DNA from: Candidatus Binatia bacterium
GTDB taxonomy: Bacteria; Desulfobacterota; Binatia; UBA9968; JAJDTQ01
Direction: 5' to 3'
Assembly: GCA_951813575.1 (NCBI GenBank)
Contig: OX638375.1
Span: 434,001 to 498,000, forward strand
DNA: 64,000 nt
Position 1 is the stretch's first letter, and every line of letters begins with the position of its first letter. Under the pieces are notes generated by a model, which saw only the letters and a list, made by a program, of their open reading frames with translations, did no database searches and was not told the origin of the DNA. This document shows positions 19,497 to 27,029 of the stretch, in pieces. Made by a program: the position numbers and the translations under genes.

Positions 19497-21239
19497 TCAG
19501 AGGGTGCCCCTCTCACTCCCTTCCATGGCCTGGAGATTGTAGAGAAGACTGTATTCCCTTCCTCTCGCCAGCAGCTCCCGATGCGTCCCCTCCTCCACGA
19601 CCCTTCCCTCGGCCAACACCACGATGCGGCTGGCATTTTTGATGGTCGACAACCGGTGAGCGATGACGAGGCTCGTGCGGTTCTCCATGAGACCGTCGAG
19701 GGCATCCTGGACCAGCCGCTCCGATTCGGAGTCCAGGGACGAGGTAGCCTCATCGAGGATCAGGATGGGGGCGTTCTTGAGCACGGCGCGGGCGATGGCG
19801 ATCCGTTGCCGCTGTCCTCCCGAGAGTCTGAGGCCCATCTCGCCGATGACGGTGTCGTACGCCGCCGGCAACGCCATGATGAAGTCGTGGGCGTTGGCGG
19901 CCTCGGCCGCCTTGATGATCTCCTCCATGCCCTTGGACGGGTCTCCATACGAGATGTTGTTCCGGACGGTGTCGTTGAAGAGAAAGGTGTGCTGGGTCAC
20001 GATGGCGATCTGGCGGCGAAGGGACTCCAGGCTGAGCTTGCGGATGTCGACGCCGTCCAGGGTGATGCTGCCGGAGGATACGTCGTAGAAACGCGGCAGC
20101 AGCGCGGAAAGGGTCGTTTTGCCGGCCCCGCTCATACCCACGAAGGCCACCATCTCGCCGCACCGGATCTCGATATCGATCCCCGTCAGCACCGGCTCGG
20201 CAAGGTAGCCGAAAGCCACGTTCCGGAAGCCGATACGGTCGGCGAAGGCCCGCGCCGGCACCGCGTCCGGCGCGTCGGCGATGTCCAGCGGCACGTCCAG
20301 CAACTCGAAGATCCGCTCCCCGCCGACGATACCCTGATAGATCTCGGGAACGGCTTGCGTCAGGCGCTTGAAGGGCTCGTAGGTCAGGAACATGGCGGTG
20401 ATAAAGGCGAAAAACTCGCCCGACGTACGTCCGCCATCCATGACGGCCTTGCCGCCGTACCAAACCACCCCGGCAATGCCCAGTCCCGCAAGAATCTCCA
20501 TGGCGGCGGGCATGATGGCCTTGGCGCGGCTGGCTCTCAACTGGTGCCGCAGGATTGCGCGGTTCTCACGATTGAACCGGGCCATCTCGTGGCGCTCCAT
20601 GCCGAACGCCTTGACGATGGAGCTGCCCTGAAGACTCTCCTGGAGAATCGTGGTCAACAGGCCCATGCTCACCTGGGTTCTCGTGGTGGCCGTCTTGACA
20701 CGTCCGGCGAGCCGTCGGACCGGCAGCACCGCGGCGGGAAACACCACGAACGCTATGGATGCCAGGAACCAGTCCATGTAAAAGGCCACTGCTGTCAGCG
20801 CCAGCACCGAAGTACTGTTGCGGGCCACCGAGACCACCGCGCTGGTGAGGGCGTTGCGCACCAGCATGACGTCGTTGGTCACCCGTGACAGCAGCGTTCC
20901 CGTGGGATGCCGATGGATATACGACAGCGAGAGCCACTGGAGCTTCTCGCACAGGACCGCCCGCAGGTCCCGGACGATCCGCTGTCCGACGCACTCCATA
21001 AGGTAGGTTTGGCCGAAGTTGAAGAGGCCGCGAAGGGTGAAGACGGCCACGATCGCCAAGGGGATGTACACCAGCATCGCGCGGTCTTTGTGGACGAACA
21101 TATGGTCCACCGCGTCCCGGACCACGAACGGGAAACCCGCGGTGGAGCCGCTGAACAGCAGCATGCAGAGAATGCCGCCGCAGAAATACGGCCATATGTA
21201 CGGCCTCAGGTAGTGGAGCAGGCGGATGTAGACCTTCAT
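19497..21239 (-). CDS. msbA: Lipid A export permease/ATP-binding protein MsbA
   Basis: A 580-residue ABC half-transporter with six transmembrane helices fused to an ATPase. It flips lipid A-core across the inner membrane. Motifs in the nucleotide-binding domain are Walker A GMSGAGKTTL, signature LSGGQRQRIAIARA and Walker B ILILDEATSSLDSESE followed by the H-loop in VIAHRLST. The ATG at 21239 was chosen because it begins the first helix region (MKVYIRLLHYLRPYIWPY) and lies 2 bp after the lpxB stop. The frame continues upstream inside lpxB without meaning. Placement between lpxB and waaA supports MsbA over other type I exporters. Confidence 0.92.
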   Translation of the reverse strand: MKVYIRLLHYLRPYIWPYFCGGILCMLLFSGSTAGFPFVVRDAVDHMFVHKDRAMLVYIPLAIVAVFTLRGLFNFGQTYLMECVGQRIVRDLRAVLCEKLQWLSLSYIHRHPTGTLLSRVTNDVMLVRNALTSAVVSVARNSTSVLALTAVAFYMDWFLASIAFVVFPAAVLPVRRLAGRVKTATTRTQVSMGLLTTILQESLQGSSIVKAFGMERHEMARFNRENRAILRHQLRASRAKAIMPAAMEILAGLGIAGVVWYGGKAVMDGGRTSGEFFAFITAMFLTYEPFKRLTQAVPEIYQGIVGGERIFELLDVPLDIADAPDAVPARAFADRIGFRNVAFGYLAEPVLTGIDIEIRCGEMVAFVGMSGAGKTTLSALLPRFYDVSSGSITLDGVDIRKLSLESLRRQIAIVTQHTFLFNDTVRNNISYGDPSKGMEEIIKAAEAANAHDFIMALPAAYDTVIGEMGLRLSGGQRQRIAIARAVLKNAPILILDEATSSLDSESERLVQDALDGLMENRTSLVIAHRLSTIKNASRIVVLAEGRVVEEGTHRELLARGREYSLLYNLQAMEGSERGTL

Positions 21240-21241
21240 CC

Positions 21242-22420
21242 TCAAGCCCGTGCGCCGGTCTGGGCCAGCAGCTCCATGACCATGTCCGCCACGCGTCCCG
21301 GCGCTCCCGGGGGTCCCAGCAGACGCTGCACCCCCGCAAGCTTGCCAATCACGGCCTGACGGACCTCCGGCTGCAGCATGCGTTGGGTCTCGGCCAGGAT
21401 ACGGTCGGCGGTGACCTCGCTCTGAAGGAGCTCGGGGACCACGCGCTCCCCGGCGACGATGTTTATCATGCCGATGTCGTTCACCCGGATGAGGCGACGT
21501 CCGAGCCAATAGCTCAGGGGCGACAACCGATAGGTGATGACCATGGGCTTCTTCAACAAGCCCGCCTCGAGCGTGGCGGTGCCGGACGCCACCCAAACGA
21601 GATCGGCCGCCGCCAACATGTTGTAGGTGTCGCCGTCGACGATACGAACGGTGATCGGCGACCCCGCCACGGCCGCTTCCAGATCGTCGCGTTCGATGGT
21701 GTTCGCACGGATCAGGATGAACTGCACGTCCCGCTCGCGGGCGAGCCGGCCGGCCGCTTCCACCATGGGCCCGATCAGCGAAGCCACTTCCGTCTTCCGG
21801 CTGCCGGGCATCAAGGCGATGGTGAGCATGGTGCGGTCCAGTCCCAGCTCCTCAAGGCTCGTGCCCCGGTCCCGGTCAGGTCTGACGACGTCCACGAGCG
21901 GGTGCCCCACGAAAGTCACGTCCTTCATGCCGAACGATTTGTAGAGTTCCGCTTCGAAAGGAAACACGACGGCCATGGCATCGACTCTCGAGGCGATCTT
22001 CCGGATGCGATAGGGACGCCATGCCCATATCTGCGGACTGATGTAGTAGAGGACCGTGATGCCGTGCCGCCGCGCGACGCGCGCCAGCGCCATGTTGAAC
22101 TCCGGGAAGTCGATGAGGATGAGCAAGGAAGGCCGGTGTTCCACCAGCAACCGGCGCAACAGGCGGTAGGCCAGCCAGAGGTTGCGGAGGTTTGCCAGCA
22201 CTTCCGAGACTCCCACCGAGGCCACTTTCGCGACATCGTAGACTACCCGCATGCCGGCCTGGCGCAGGTTGGCTCCGCCCATGCCGAACACTTCCATGCC
22301 CGGGTTACGTTGTCGCAGGGTGCGTACCAGCTCCGCTCCCCGGGCATCTCCCGAGGCTTCGCCGGCCACCAGCATGACGCCTGGCGACCCCGGATCTGCG
22401 GAGGTGTAACGAGCCATCAA
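21242..22420 (-). CDS. lpxB: Lipid-A-disaccharide synthase
   Basis: A 392-residue GT19 glycosyltransferase that joins UDP-2,3-diacylglucosamine and lipid X. Family motifs are present: MLVAGEASGDARGAELVRTL at the N-terminus, GMGGANLRQAGM, IDFPEFNMALAR, YYISPQIWAWRPYRIRKI and the C-terminal LVWVASGTATLEAGLLKKPMVI. The start overlaps the stop of the Gfo/Idh gene by 4 bp (ATGA), and msbA begins 2 bp after its end. The protein acts peripherally at the cytoplasmic membrane face. Confidence 0.95.
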   Translation of the reverse strand: MMARYTSADPGSPGVMLVAGEASGDARGAELVRTLRQRNPGMEVFGMGGANLRQAGMRVVYDVAKVASVGVSEVLANLRNLWLAYRLLRRLLVEHRPSLLILIDFPEFNMALARVARRHGITVLYYISPQIWAWRPYRIRKIASRVDAMAVVFPFEAELYKSFGMKDVTFVGHPLVDVVRPDRDRGTSLEELGLDRTMLTIALMPGSRKTEVASLIGPMVEAAGRLARERDVQFILIRANTIERDDLEAAVAGSPITVRIVDGDTYNMLAAADLVWVASGTATLEAGLLKKPMVITYRLSPLSYWLGRRLIRVNDIGMINIVAGERVVPELLQSEVTADRILAETQRMLQPEVRQAVIGKLAGVQRLLGPPGAPGRVADMVMELLAQTGARA

Positions 22421-23343
22421 AGCCGTTCGCTGATTGCCGATGCAATCCGGAGCGCATGCAACCCGTCCTCTCCGCTCACCAACGGGGTCCTTCGGGTGGC
22501 CACCGACTCCAGAAACGCCGCGATCTGGTCTCGGAGGGCGTCGCCGTTCTCCGTGGCGATGCTCTCTCCCCGAATACCCTCCCAGCCCCGGGTGCGGTCT
22601 TCCATACGGTAGACCTGCGCCGTCTTGGCATCATAGTCCAGGGAAATGTAAGCGTCCGACTGGAAGAAACGGATCTTGCGCTCACGCTTCATCGAAACGC
22701 GGCTCGCCGTCACGTTGGCAACGCAGCCGTCGTCGAAACGGATGCGCGCGTTGGCGATGTCCGGCTTGTCCGTGAGGACGGCGACGCCGTTGGCGTCGAT
22801 GCTGGCGACCGGGGCATGAACGAGGCTGGAGATGACATCGATGTCGTGGATCATCAGATCGAATACCACATCCACGTCGGTCCCCCGGGTAATGAACGGC
22901 GCCAGGCGGTGGCATTCCACGAACTTCGGCTCGGAGACGACCTTGCTGAGTTCCCGCACCACCGGATTGAAACGCTCCAGGTGGCCGACCTGCAGGATGC
23001 GGCCCTTCTGCCGCGCCAGCTCCACGAGCCGGCAACCGTCGGAGACCGTCGAGGTGATGGGCTTCTCCACCAGGACATCGATGCCTGCGGCGAGGAAATC
23101 CCGGGCGACCCTATAGTGTATCCGGGTCGGAACCGCGATGCTGACACAGCGGACCTTGTCGAAGAGCTCACGGTAGTCGGTAACGGCGGGGACCCCGTAG
23201 CGCTCCTCCGTCTCCCGGGCGCGCCGCTCGTCGATGTCGGCGACGCACACGAGCTCTGCGGAGGACAACGCGGCATACTTGGCGGCATGAAGGCTCCCCG
23301 CGTACCCCAGACCGACGACTCCTGCGGCGATACGTTCACTCAT
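22417..23343 (-). CDS. Gfo/Idh/MocA family oxidoreductase in lpx operon, possible GnnA-like
   Basis: A 308-residue NAD(P)-dependent sugar oxidoreductase. The Rossmann motif GVVGLGYAGSLHA is at residues 8-20. The EKP motif (VEKPIT) is near 95, GHLERFNPVV near 122 and the histidine-containing DLMIHDIDVI near 160. It overlaps lpxI upstream and lpxB downstream by 4 bp each, so it is embedded in lipid A synthesis. In Acidithiobacillus the related GnnA gene sits between lpxA and lpxB and, with the aminotransferase GnnB, makes UDP-GlcNAc3N for amide-linked lipid A. No gnnB is present in this window, so GnnA function is an inference. The start at 23343 is set by the overlap; the upstream frame is a shadow of lpxI. 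Confidence 0.85.
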   Translation of the reverse strand: MSERIAAGVVGLGYAGSLHAAKYAALSSAELVCVADIDERRARETEERYGVPAVTDYRELFDKVRCVSIAVPTRIHYRVARDFLAAGIDVLVEKPITSTVSDGCRLVELARQKGRILQVGHLERFNPVVRELSKVVSEPKFVECHRLAPFITRGTDVDVVFDLMIHDIDVISSLVHAPVASIDANGVAVLTDKPDIANARIRFDDGCVANVTASRVSMKRERKIRFFQSDAYISLDYDAKTAQVYRMEDRTRGWEGIRGESIATENGDALRDQIAAFLESVATRRTPLVSGEDGLHALRIASAISERL

Positions 23344-24182
23344 TCGGCGTCCGGCGCTACGGCGACCACGGCGATTCCCGCCGCGTCCGCGGCCGCAAGC
23401 AGCTCTTCCCTGTCCAGCAGAACGGACCGCCGTTGCTCGACGGCCAACACGCCCCCGCCCGCCTCCCGCAGCACCTCGATGGTACCGGGGCCCACCGCGG
23501 GCACATCGAACCGCAGGTCCTGCTGCGGCTTGCTCATCTTGACGACGACCAAGGACCCTCCCGCCACGCTTCCGCCGCGGCGAATGGCGGCATCCGTCCC
23601 TTCGATGGCCTCCACCGCGACAACGACGCCCTGCTTCAGGATCAGCGTCTGACCGATCCCCATCCGGCCCAGCGCCTTGACCATGGGGACGCCCAAACGC
23701 ACGTCCTTCCACTGCTCCGCAGTGGGCTCGGTCCGGGTCAACACACCGGCTTCACGGGGAATGATCCGTTCCAGGAAGAGTGTCGATTCCAGGATGCGAA
23801 TTCCCTCACTCTCGAGCTCGGCCGCCACGCCTCTCAGAAGATGGTCGTCGTCACGACGCTTCATGCGGGCCAGGAGGGCCAGGCCCCTGGGGTCCGGCCT
23901 GAAGTTCGAGAACATCCGTACCTTGCGGATGCCCCCCGCCATCACGGCATGCCGGACTTCCGCGTTCCGGAACGTGCGGATGATTCTCCCGAGTTGTCCC
24001 ACGCGGACCCACGTCACTTCATGCGCGAACCTTTCGATCTCATGCGCCGTCTCGCCGTGATGAGCCACCGCGATCACGCGGATTCCCGATTCCCGCGCGT
24101 TCTGGGCGAATATCAACGGGAAGCGGCCGCTGCCGGCGATCAGGCCGACTCTGTCGACGGCCATTTCGGCGGGAATGGACAC
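23340..24182 (-). CDS. lpxI: UDP-2,3-diacylglucosamine pyrophosphatase LpxI
   Basis: A 280-residue LpxI (DUF1009) protein that cleaves UDP-2,3-diacylglucosamine to lipid X, replacing LpxH in lineages that lack it. The N-terminus VGLIAGSGRFPLIFAQNARESG and the motifs VMAGGIRKVR, RRDDDHLLRGVAAELESEGI and the C-terminal DLRFDVPAVGPGTIEVL are characteristic. The GTG start at 24182 overlaps the lpxA stop by one base; an ATG seven codons in is an alternative. The end overlaps the Gfo/Idh gene. It completes the lipid A steps between lpxA/lpxD and lpxB. Confidence 0.92.
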   Translation of the reverse strand: MSIPAEMAVDRVGLIAGSGRFPLIFAQNARESGIRVIAVAHHGETAHEIERFAHEVTWVRVGQLGRIIRTFRNAEVRHAVMAGGIRKVRMFSNFRPDPRGLALLARMKRRDDDHLLRGVAAELESEGIRILESTLFLERIIPREAGVLTRTEPTAEQWKDVRLGVPMVKALGRMGIGQTLILKQGVVVAVEAIEGTDAAIRRGGSVAGGSLVVVKMSKPQQDLRFDVPAVGPGTIEVLREAGGGVLAVEQRRSVLLDREELLAAADAAGIAVVAVAPDAE

Positions 24183-24958
24183 TAGCGGCAGACCCCTCGT
24201 TGAGAGTCTTCCACGAAACGGATCATCTGTTCCACCTCATGCGTCCTGGGGACCTCCTGACGGACCCGTTCCAGCGCCGGCTTCAATCGCAGCTGCGACC
24301 GAAACAGGATACGGTACACCTGCCTGAGAGCATCGATGCGTTGCCTGTCGACCCCGCGCCGCTTGAGCCCCTCGTAGTTCAGTCCGCGCAGCCGCACCCG
24401 GTCGCCGGTGGCGTTACAGTAGGGCGGCACGTCCTTGGATACCATCGAACCCGCCCCGATGATGGCGCCGCTGCCGATGGCCACGAACTGATGGACTCCC
24501 ACGAGCCCCCCGATGATGACATGGTCCCCCACTGCCACATGGCCGCCGAGGGTAGCGCCGTTGGCCACGATGTTGTCGTCGCCGATGACGCAGTCGTGAG
24601 CGATGTGGCATTGCATCATCAGCAGGTTGCGCTGTCCGATCCGGGTCACCAACCCCCCTCCCGCGGTGCCCGGATTGAGGGAGGCGAACTCACGGATCGT
24701 GTTCCCGTCACCGATGATCAATCGACTCTCCTCGCCCCGATATTTCAGGTCCTGGGGGTTGGAGCCGACGGTGGCGAACGGATAGATGACGTTGTCCCTG
24801 CCGATCCAGGTGTTGCCCTCGATGACCACGTGGGACCTTATCCGGGTCCCCTTTCCAATCCTCGTCCCGGCGCCGATGACGGAGTAGGGGCCGACTTCAA
24901 CGTCGTCGTCCAACTCGGCGGCCGGATCCACCACGGCCGTGGGATGCCTGCGGACCAT
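24182..24958 (-). CDS. lpxA: UDP-N-acetylglucosamine O-acyltransferase
   Basis: A 258-residue left-handed beta-helix acyltransferase that starts lipid A synthesis by moving 3-hydroxyacyl from acyl carrier protein to UDP-GlcNAc (or a diamino analogue). Hexapeptide repeats run from residue 15 to about 180. The catalytic histidine is H121 in HIAHDC (E. coli H125), and HQF at 156 matches E. coli H160. The residue aligned with E. coli Gly173, which sets acyl chain length, is Ala169 here. C-terminal helices follow, including LNYEGLKRRGV. The gene sits 18 bp after fabZ and overlaps lpxI by one base. Confidence 0.95.
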   Translation of the reverse strand: MVRRHPTAVVDPAAELDDDVEVGPYSVIGAGTRIGKGTRIRSHVVIEGNTWIGRDNVIYPFATVGSNPQDLKYRGEESRLIIGDGNTIREFASLNPGTAGGGLVTRIGQRNLLMMQCHIAHDCVIGDDNIVANGATLGGHVAVGDHVIIGGLVGVHQFVAIGSGAIIGAGSMVSKDVPPYCNATGDRVRLRGLNYEGLKRRGVDRQRIDALRQVYRILFRSQLRLKPALERVRQEVPRTHEVEQMIRFVEDSQRGVCR

Positions 24959-24976
24959 CCTTCGCGCCCCTCGCCA

Positions 24977-25405
24977 CTACACGGATATCTCCATGGCGGA
25001 AAACTCCGCTTCCGCCACCCGCTTGCCGTCCACCGCTACCGTCCCCGTCAGACGCCAGTAGCGCTTGCGGCGCCGGGAGACCTCCAGCTCGATCCGCAAC
25101 TGGTCGCCCGGTTCCACCGGGCGCTTGAATTTGGCCCGTTCGAGGCCCGTAAGGACGAAGACCGTGTCGTGTTCCTGTTCGCTGCATCGCGCGAGAACGG
25201 CGGCCACCTGGGCCATGGTCTCACAGATCAACACTCCCGGCATCATGGGCTTCTCGGGGAAGTGGCCCTGGAAGAACTCCTCGTTGACGGTCACGTTCTT
25301 GATGCCCACGGCGCGTCGGTTGGGTTCGAGCTCGACGATCCGATCCACCAGGAGGAAGGGATATCTGTGCGGGATCAGCTTCCGTATCTCGGTTACGTCC
25401 ATCAT
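24977..25405 (-). CDS. fabZ: 3-hydroxyacyl-ACP dehydratase FabZ
   Basis: A 142-residue hot-dog-fold dehydratase of fatty acid synthesis. It competes with LpxA/LpxD for 3-hydroxyacyl-ACP, which explains its placement in lpx operons. The conserved opening IPHRYPFLLVDRI is followed by FFQGHFPEKPMMPGVLICETMAQ, which holds the catalytic histidine and glutamate. The length is standard. It is 4 bp after lpxD and 18 bp before lpxA. Confidence 0.95.
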   Translation of the reverse strand: MMDVTEIRKLIPHRYPFLLVDRIVELEPNRRAVGIKNVTVNEEFFQGHFPEKPMMPGVLICETMAQVAAVLARCSEQEHDTVFVLTGLERAKFKRPVEPGDQLRIELEVSRRRKRYWRLTGTVAVDGKRVAEAEFSAMEISV

Positions 25406-25409
25406 GTCG

Positions 25410-26465
25410 TTACGAGACCCCCTTGTCTTCCCGCGACACGAGCGACCGGATGTTTCGTTCCAGTTCCGAAACCCGGTGCCACAGCGTCGGCAGCCTCGGC
25501 AACAGCCGCATCACCCTGAGCCACTGCTTGTGGGGAGCGGCCGTCACCGCGCCCGAAAGCACGGACCCGGGCGGAACCGACTGGAGCACCGTGCTCCGCG
25601 GTCCGATGACGGATCCGTTGCCGATCTCCAAGTGGTCGCTGATGCCCGCCTGGCCGGCCAGAATCACGTCGTCGCCAATCACGGTACTGCCCGCGATACC
25701 CGTCTGGGCAACGATCAGACACCTTTCGCCGATCACGACGTTGTGGGCGATCTGAACGAGGTTGTCGATCTTGGTCCCGGCTCCGATCCGGGTGCTCCCG
25801 ATGGTCGCCCGGTCGACGGTCGTGTTCGCGCCGATCTCCACCTGGTCGCCGATCTCCACGATCCCCGCCTGAGGGACCTTGATCCTTTGCCGGCCGCCAC
25901 CTGCGTAGCCGAACCCGTCGCTGCCGACCACGACGCCCGCATGGAGGATCACACCATCGCCGACTCGGCAGCGGTGGGCCACCGTTACGTTGGGATTGAG
26001 CACGCAGCGTCTTCCGACCCAGGCATCCGGACCGACGGTCACGCCAGGCATGAGCACCGTCCTCTCCCCGACACGAGCGCCCCTGCCGACGTAGCAGTGG
26101 GGGTAGAGGGCCACGTCCGGTCCGATGACGGCGCTGGGATGGACTACCGCCAGCGGGCTGATGGCCGGTTCGTGCGCCGGGGGAGGATTGAAAATCCCGT
26201 GGATTTCCGCGAAGGCCCGATTGGGATCCTCGACCTCGAGTCGATTCAAGGTCGCCGGAACGCTCGACCCGTCGTTGACGATGACCGCACCGGCCGTGCT
26301 GGAGTCGAGATATTTGCGGTACCGTGGGTGGGCCAGGAAGGTAATCTGTCCGGGACCGGCGTCCTCAATGGCGGCGACCCCTTCGATCATCACGTCGGGG
26401 TCGCCCACGACCCGGCCGCCGACCAGCCCGGCGAGGTCGGCAAGAGATTTCCCCGAGCCCGTCAC
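25410..26465 (-). CDS. lpxD: UDP-3-O-(3-hydroxyacyl)glucosamine N-acyltransferase
   Basis: A 351-residue LpxD that adds the second (N-linked) acyl chain in lipid A synthesis. The N-terminal uridine-binding domain (about residues 1-100) precedes a left-handed beta-helix of hexapeptide repeats (about 100-310) and a C-terminal helix. The catalytic histidine is in VQIAHNVVIG near 246. Motifs such as GVVVGSDGFGYA match the family. Its start overlaps the skp stop by 4 bp, and fabZ begins 4 bp after its end. Confidence 0.95.
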   Translation of the reverse strand: MTGSGKSLADLAGLVGGRVVGDPDVMIEGVAAIEDAGPGQITFLAHPRYRKYLDSSTAGAVIVNDGSSVPATLNRLEVEDPNRAFAEIHGIFNPPPAHEPAISPLAVVHPSAVIGPDVALYPHCYVGRGARVGERTVLMPGVTVGPDAWVGRRCVLNPNVTVAHRCRVGDGVILHAGVVVGSDGFGYAGGGRQRIKVPQAGIVEIGDQVEIGANTTVDRATIGSTRIGAGTKIDNLVQIAHNVVIGERCLIVAQTGIAGSTVIGDDVILAGQAGISDHLEIGNGSVIGPRSTVLQSVPPGSVLSGAVTAAPHKQWLRVMRLLPRLPTLWHRVSELERNIRSLVSREDKGVS

Positions 26466-26992
26466 TTTTTCTTGTCGCCGGTCGTGCTGTCCTGGGAGCG
26501 CTCGTCGTAAAGCTTGATCACGTCGTCGGTGATGTCCGTTCCCTTGTCCGTGTAAAGCAGTTGACTCCGTTCGAGAATCATCGTGAACTTGCCCGTCTTG
26601 CCTACGTCGGTGATGATCTTATGAAGGTCCTTGAGGATCTCGCCGGTCATTTCCCGCTCTTTGAGAGCCATCTCTTCCCGGACGTCCCTGGCACTTCGCT
26701 CATAGTCCCTCATGCGTAGCTGCAAACGGCGACGGGCCCTGGTCCGTTCACTCTCCTTCATCAGAACCGCCTGCTTGTCCAGCTGCCTGCGCTCCTTCTC
26801 GATGGCCTGCTCTTCCCGCAGCAGCGTCGCCCGCCTGTCCTTGAGGGCGCCCCGGAAGGTCTCCCGAGCCGCCTTTCCGCGCTGCGACTGGCTGATGGCC
26901 TTTTGGACGTTGACGAAGCCGACCTTGAGCTCCTGCCCCCATGCGGAGCCCGTTGCCACTGCCAGCAGAACAACCATCAATATTCGGATCAC
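26462..26992 (-). CDS. skp: OmpH/Skp family periplasmic chaperone
   Basis: A 176-residue periplasmic chaperone that holds unfolded outer-membrane proteins for the Bam complex. The signal peptide covers about residues 1-20, ending around SAWGQ. The mature protein starts ELKVGFVNVQKAIS, the typical Skp opening. A long charged coiled coil (about 40-130) forms the tentacles. The GTG start at 26992 was chosen for its GGAGG ribosome binding site 5 bp upstream. It follows bamA by 37 bp and overlaps lpxD, the usual bamA-skp-lpxD order. Confidence 0.9.
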   Translation of the reverse strand: MIRILMVVLLAVATGSAWGQELKVGFVNVQKAISQSQRGKAARETFRGALKDRRATLLREEQAIEKERRQLDKQAVLMKESERTRARRRLQLRMRDYERSARDVREEMALKEREMTGEILKDLHKIITDVGKTGKFTMILERSQLLYTDKGTDITDDVIKLYDERSQDSTTGDKKK

Positions 26993-27029
26993 CGTAACCT
27001 CCAGAAGGAATTCCCGTCTCACGCGTTGT

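Noticed and set aside
24176-24186. GGACACTAGCG at the lpxA/lpxI junction, resembling a repeat end
   Set aside because: It is explained by the TAG stop of lpxA overlapping the GTG start of lpxI.
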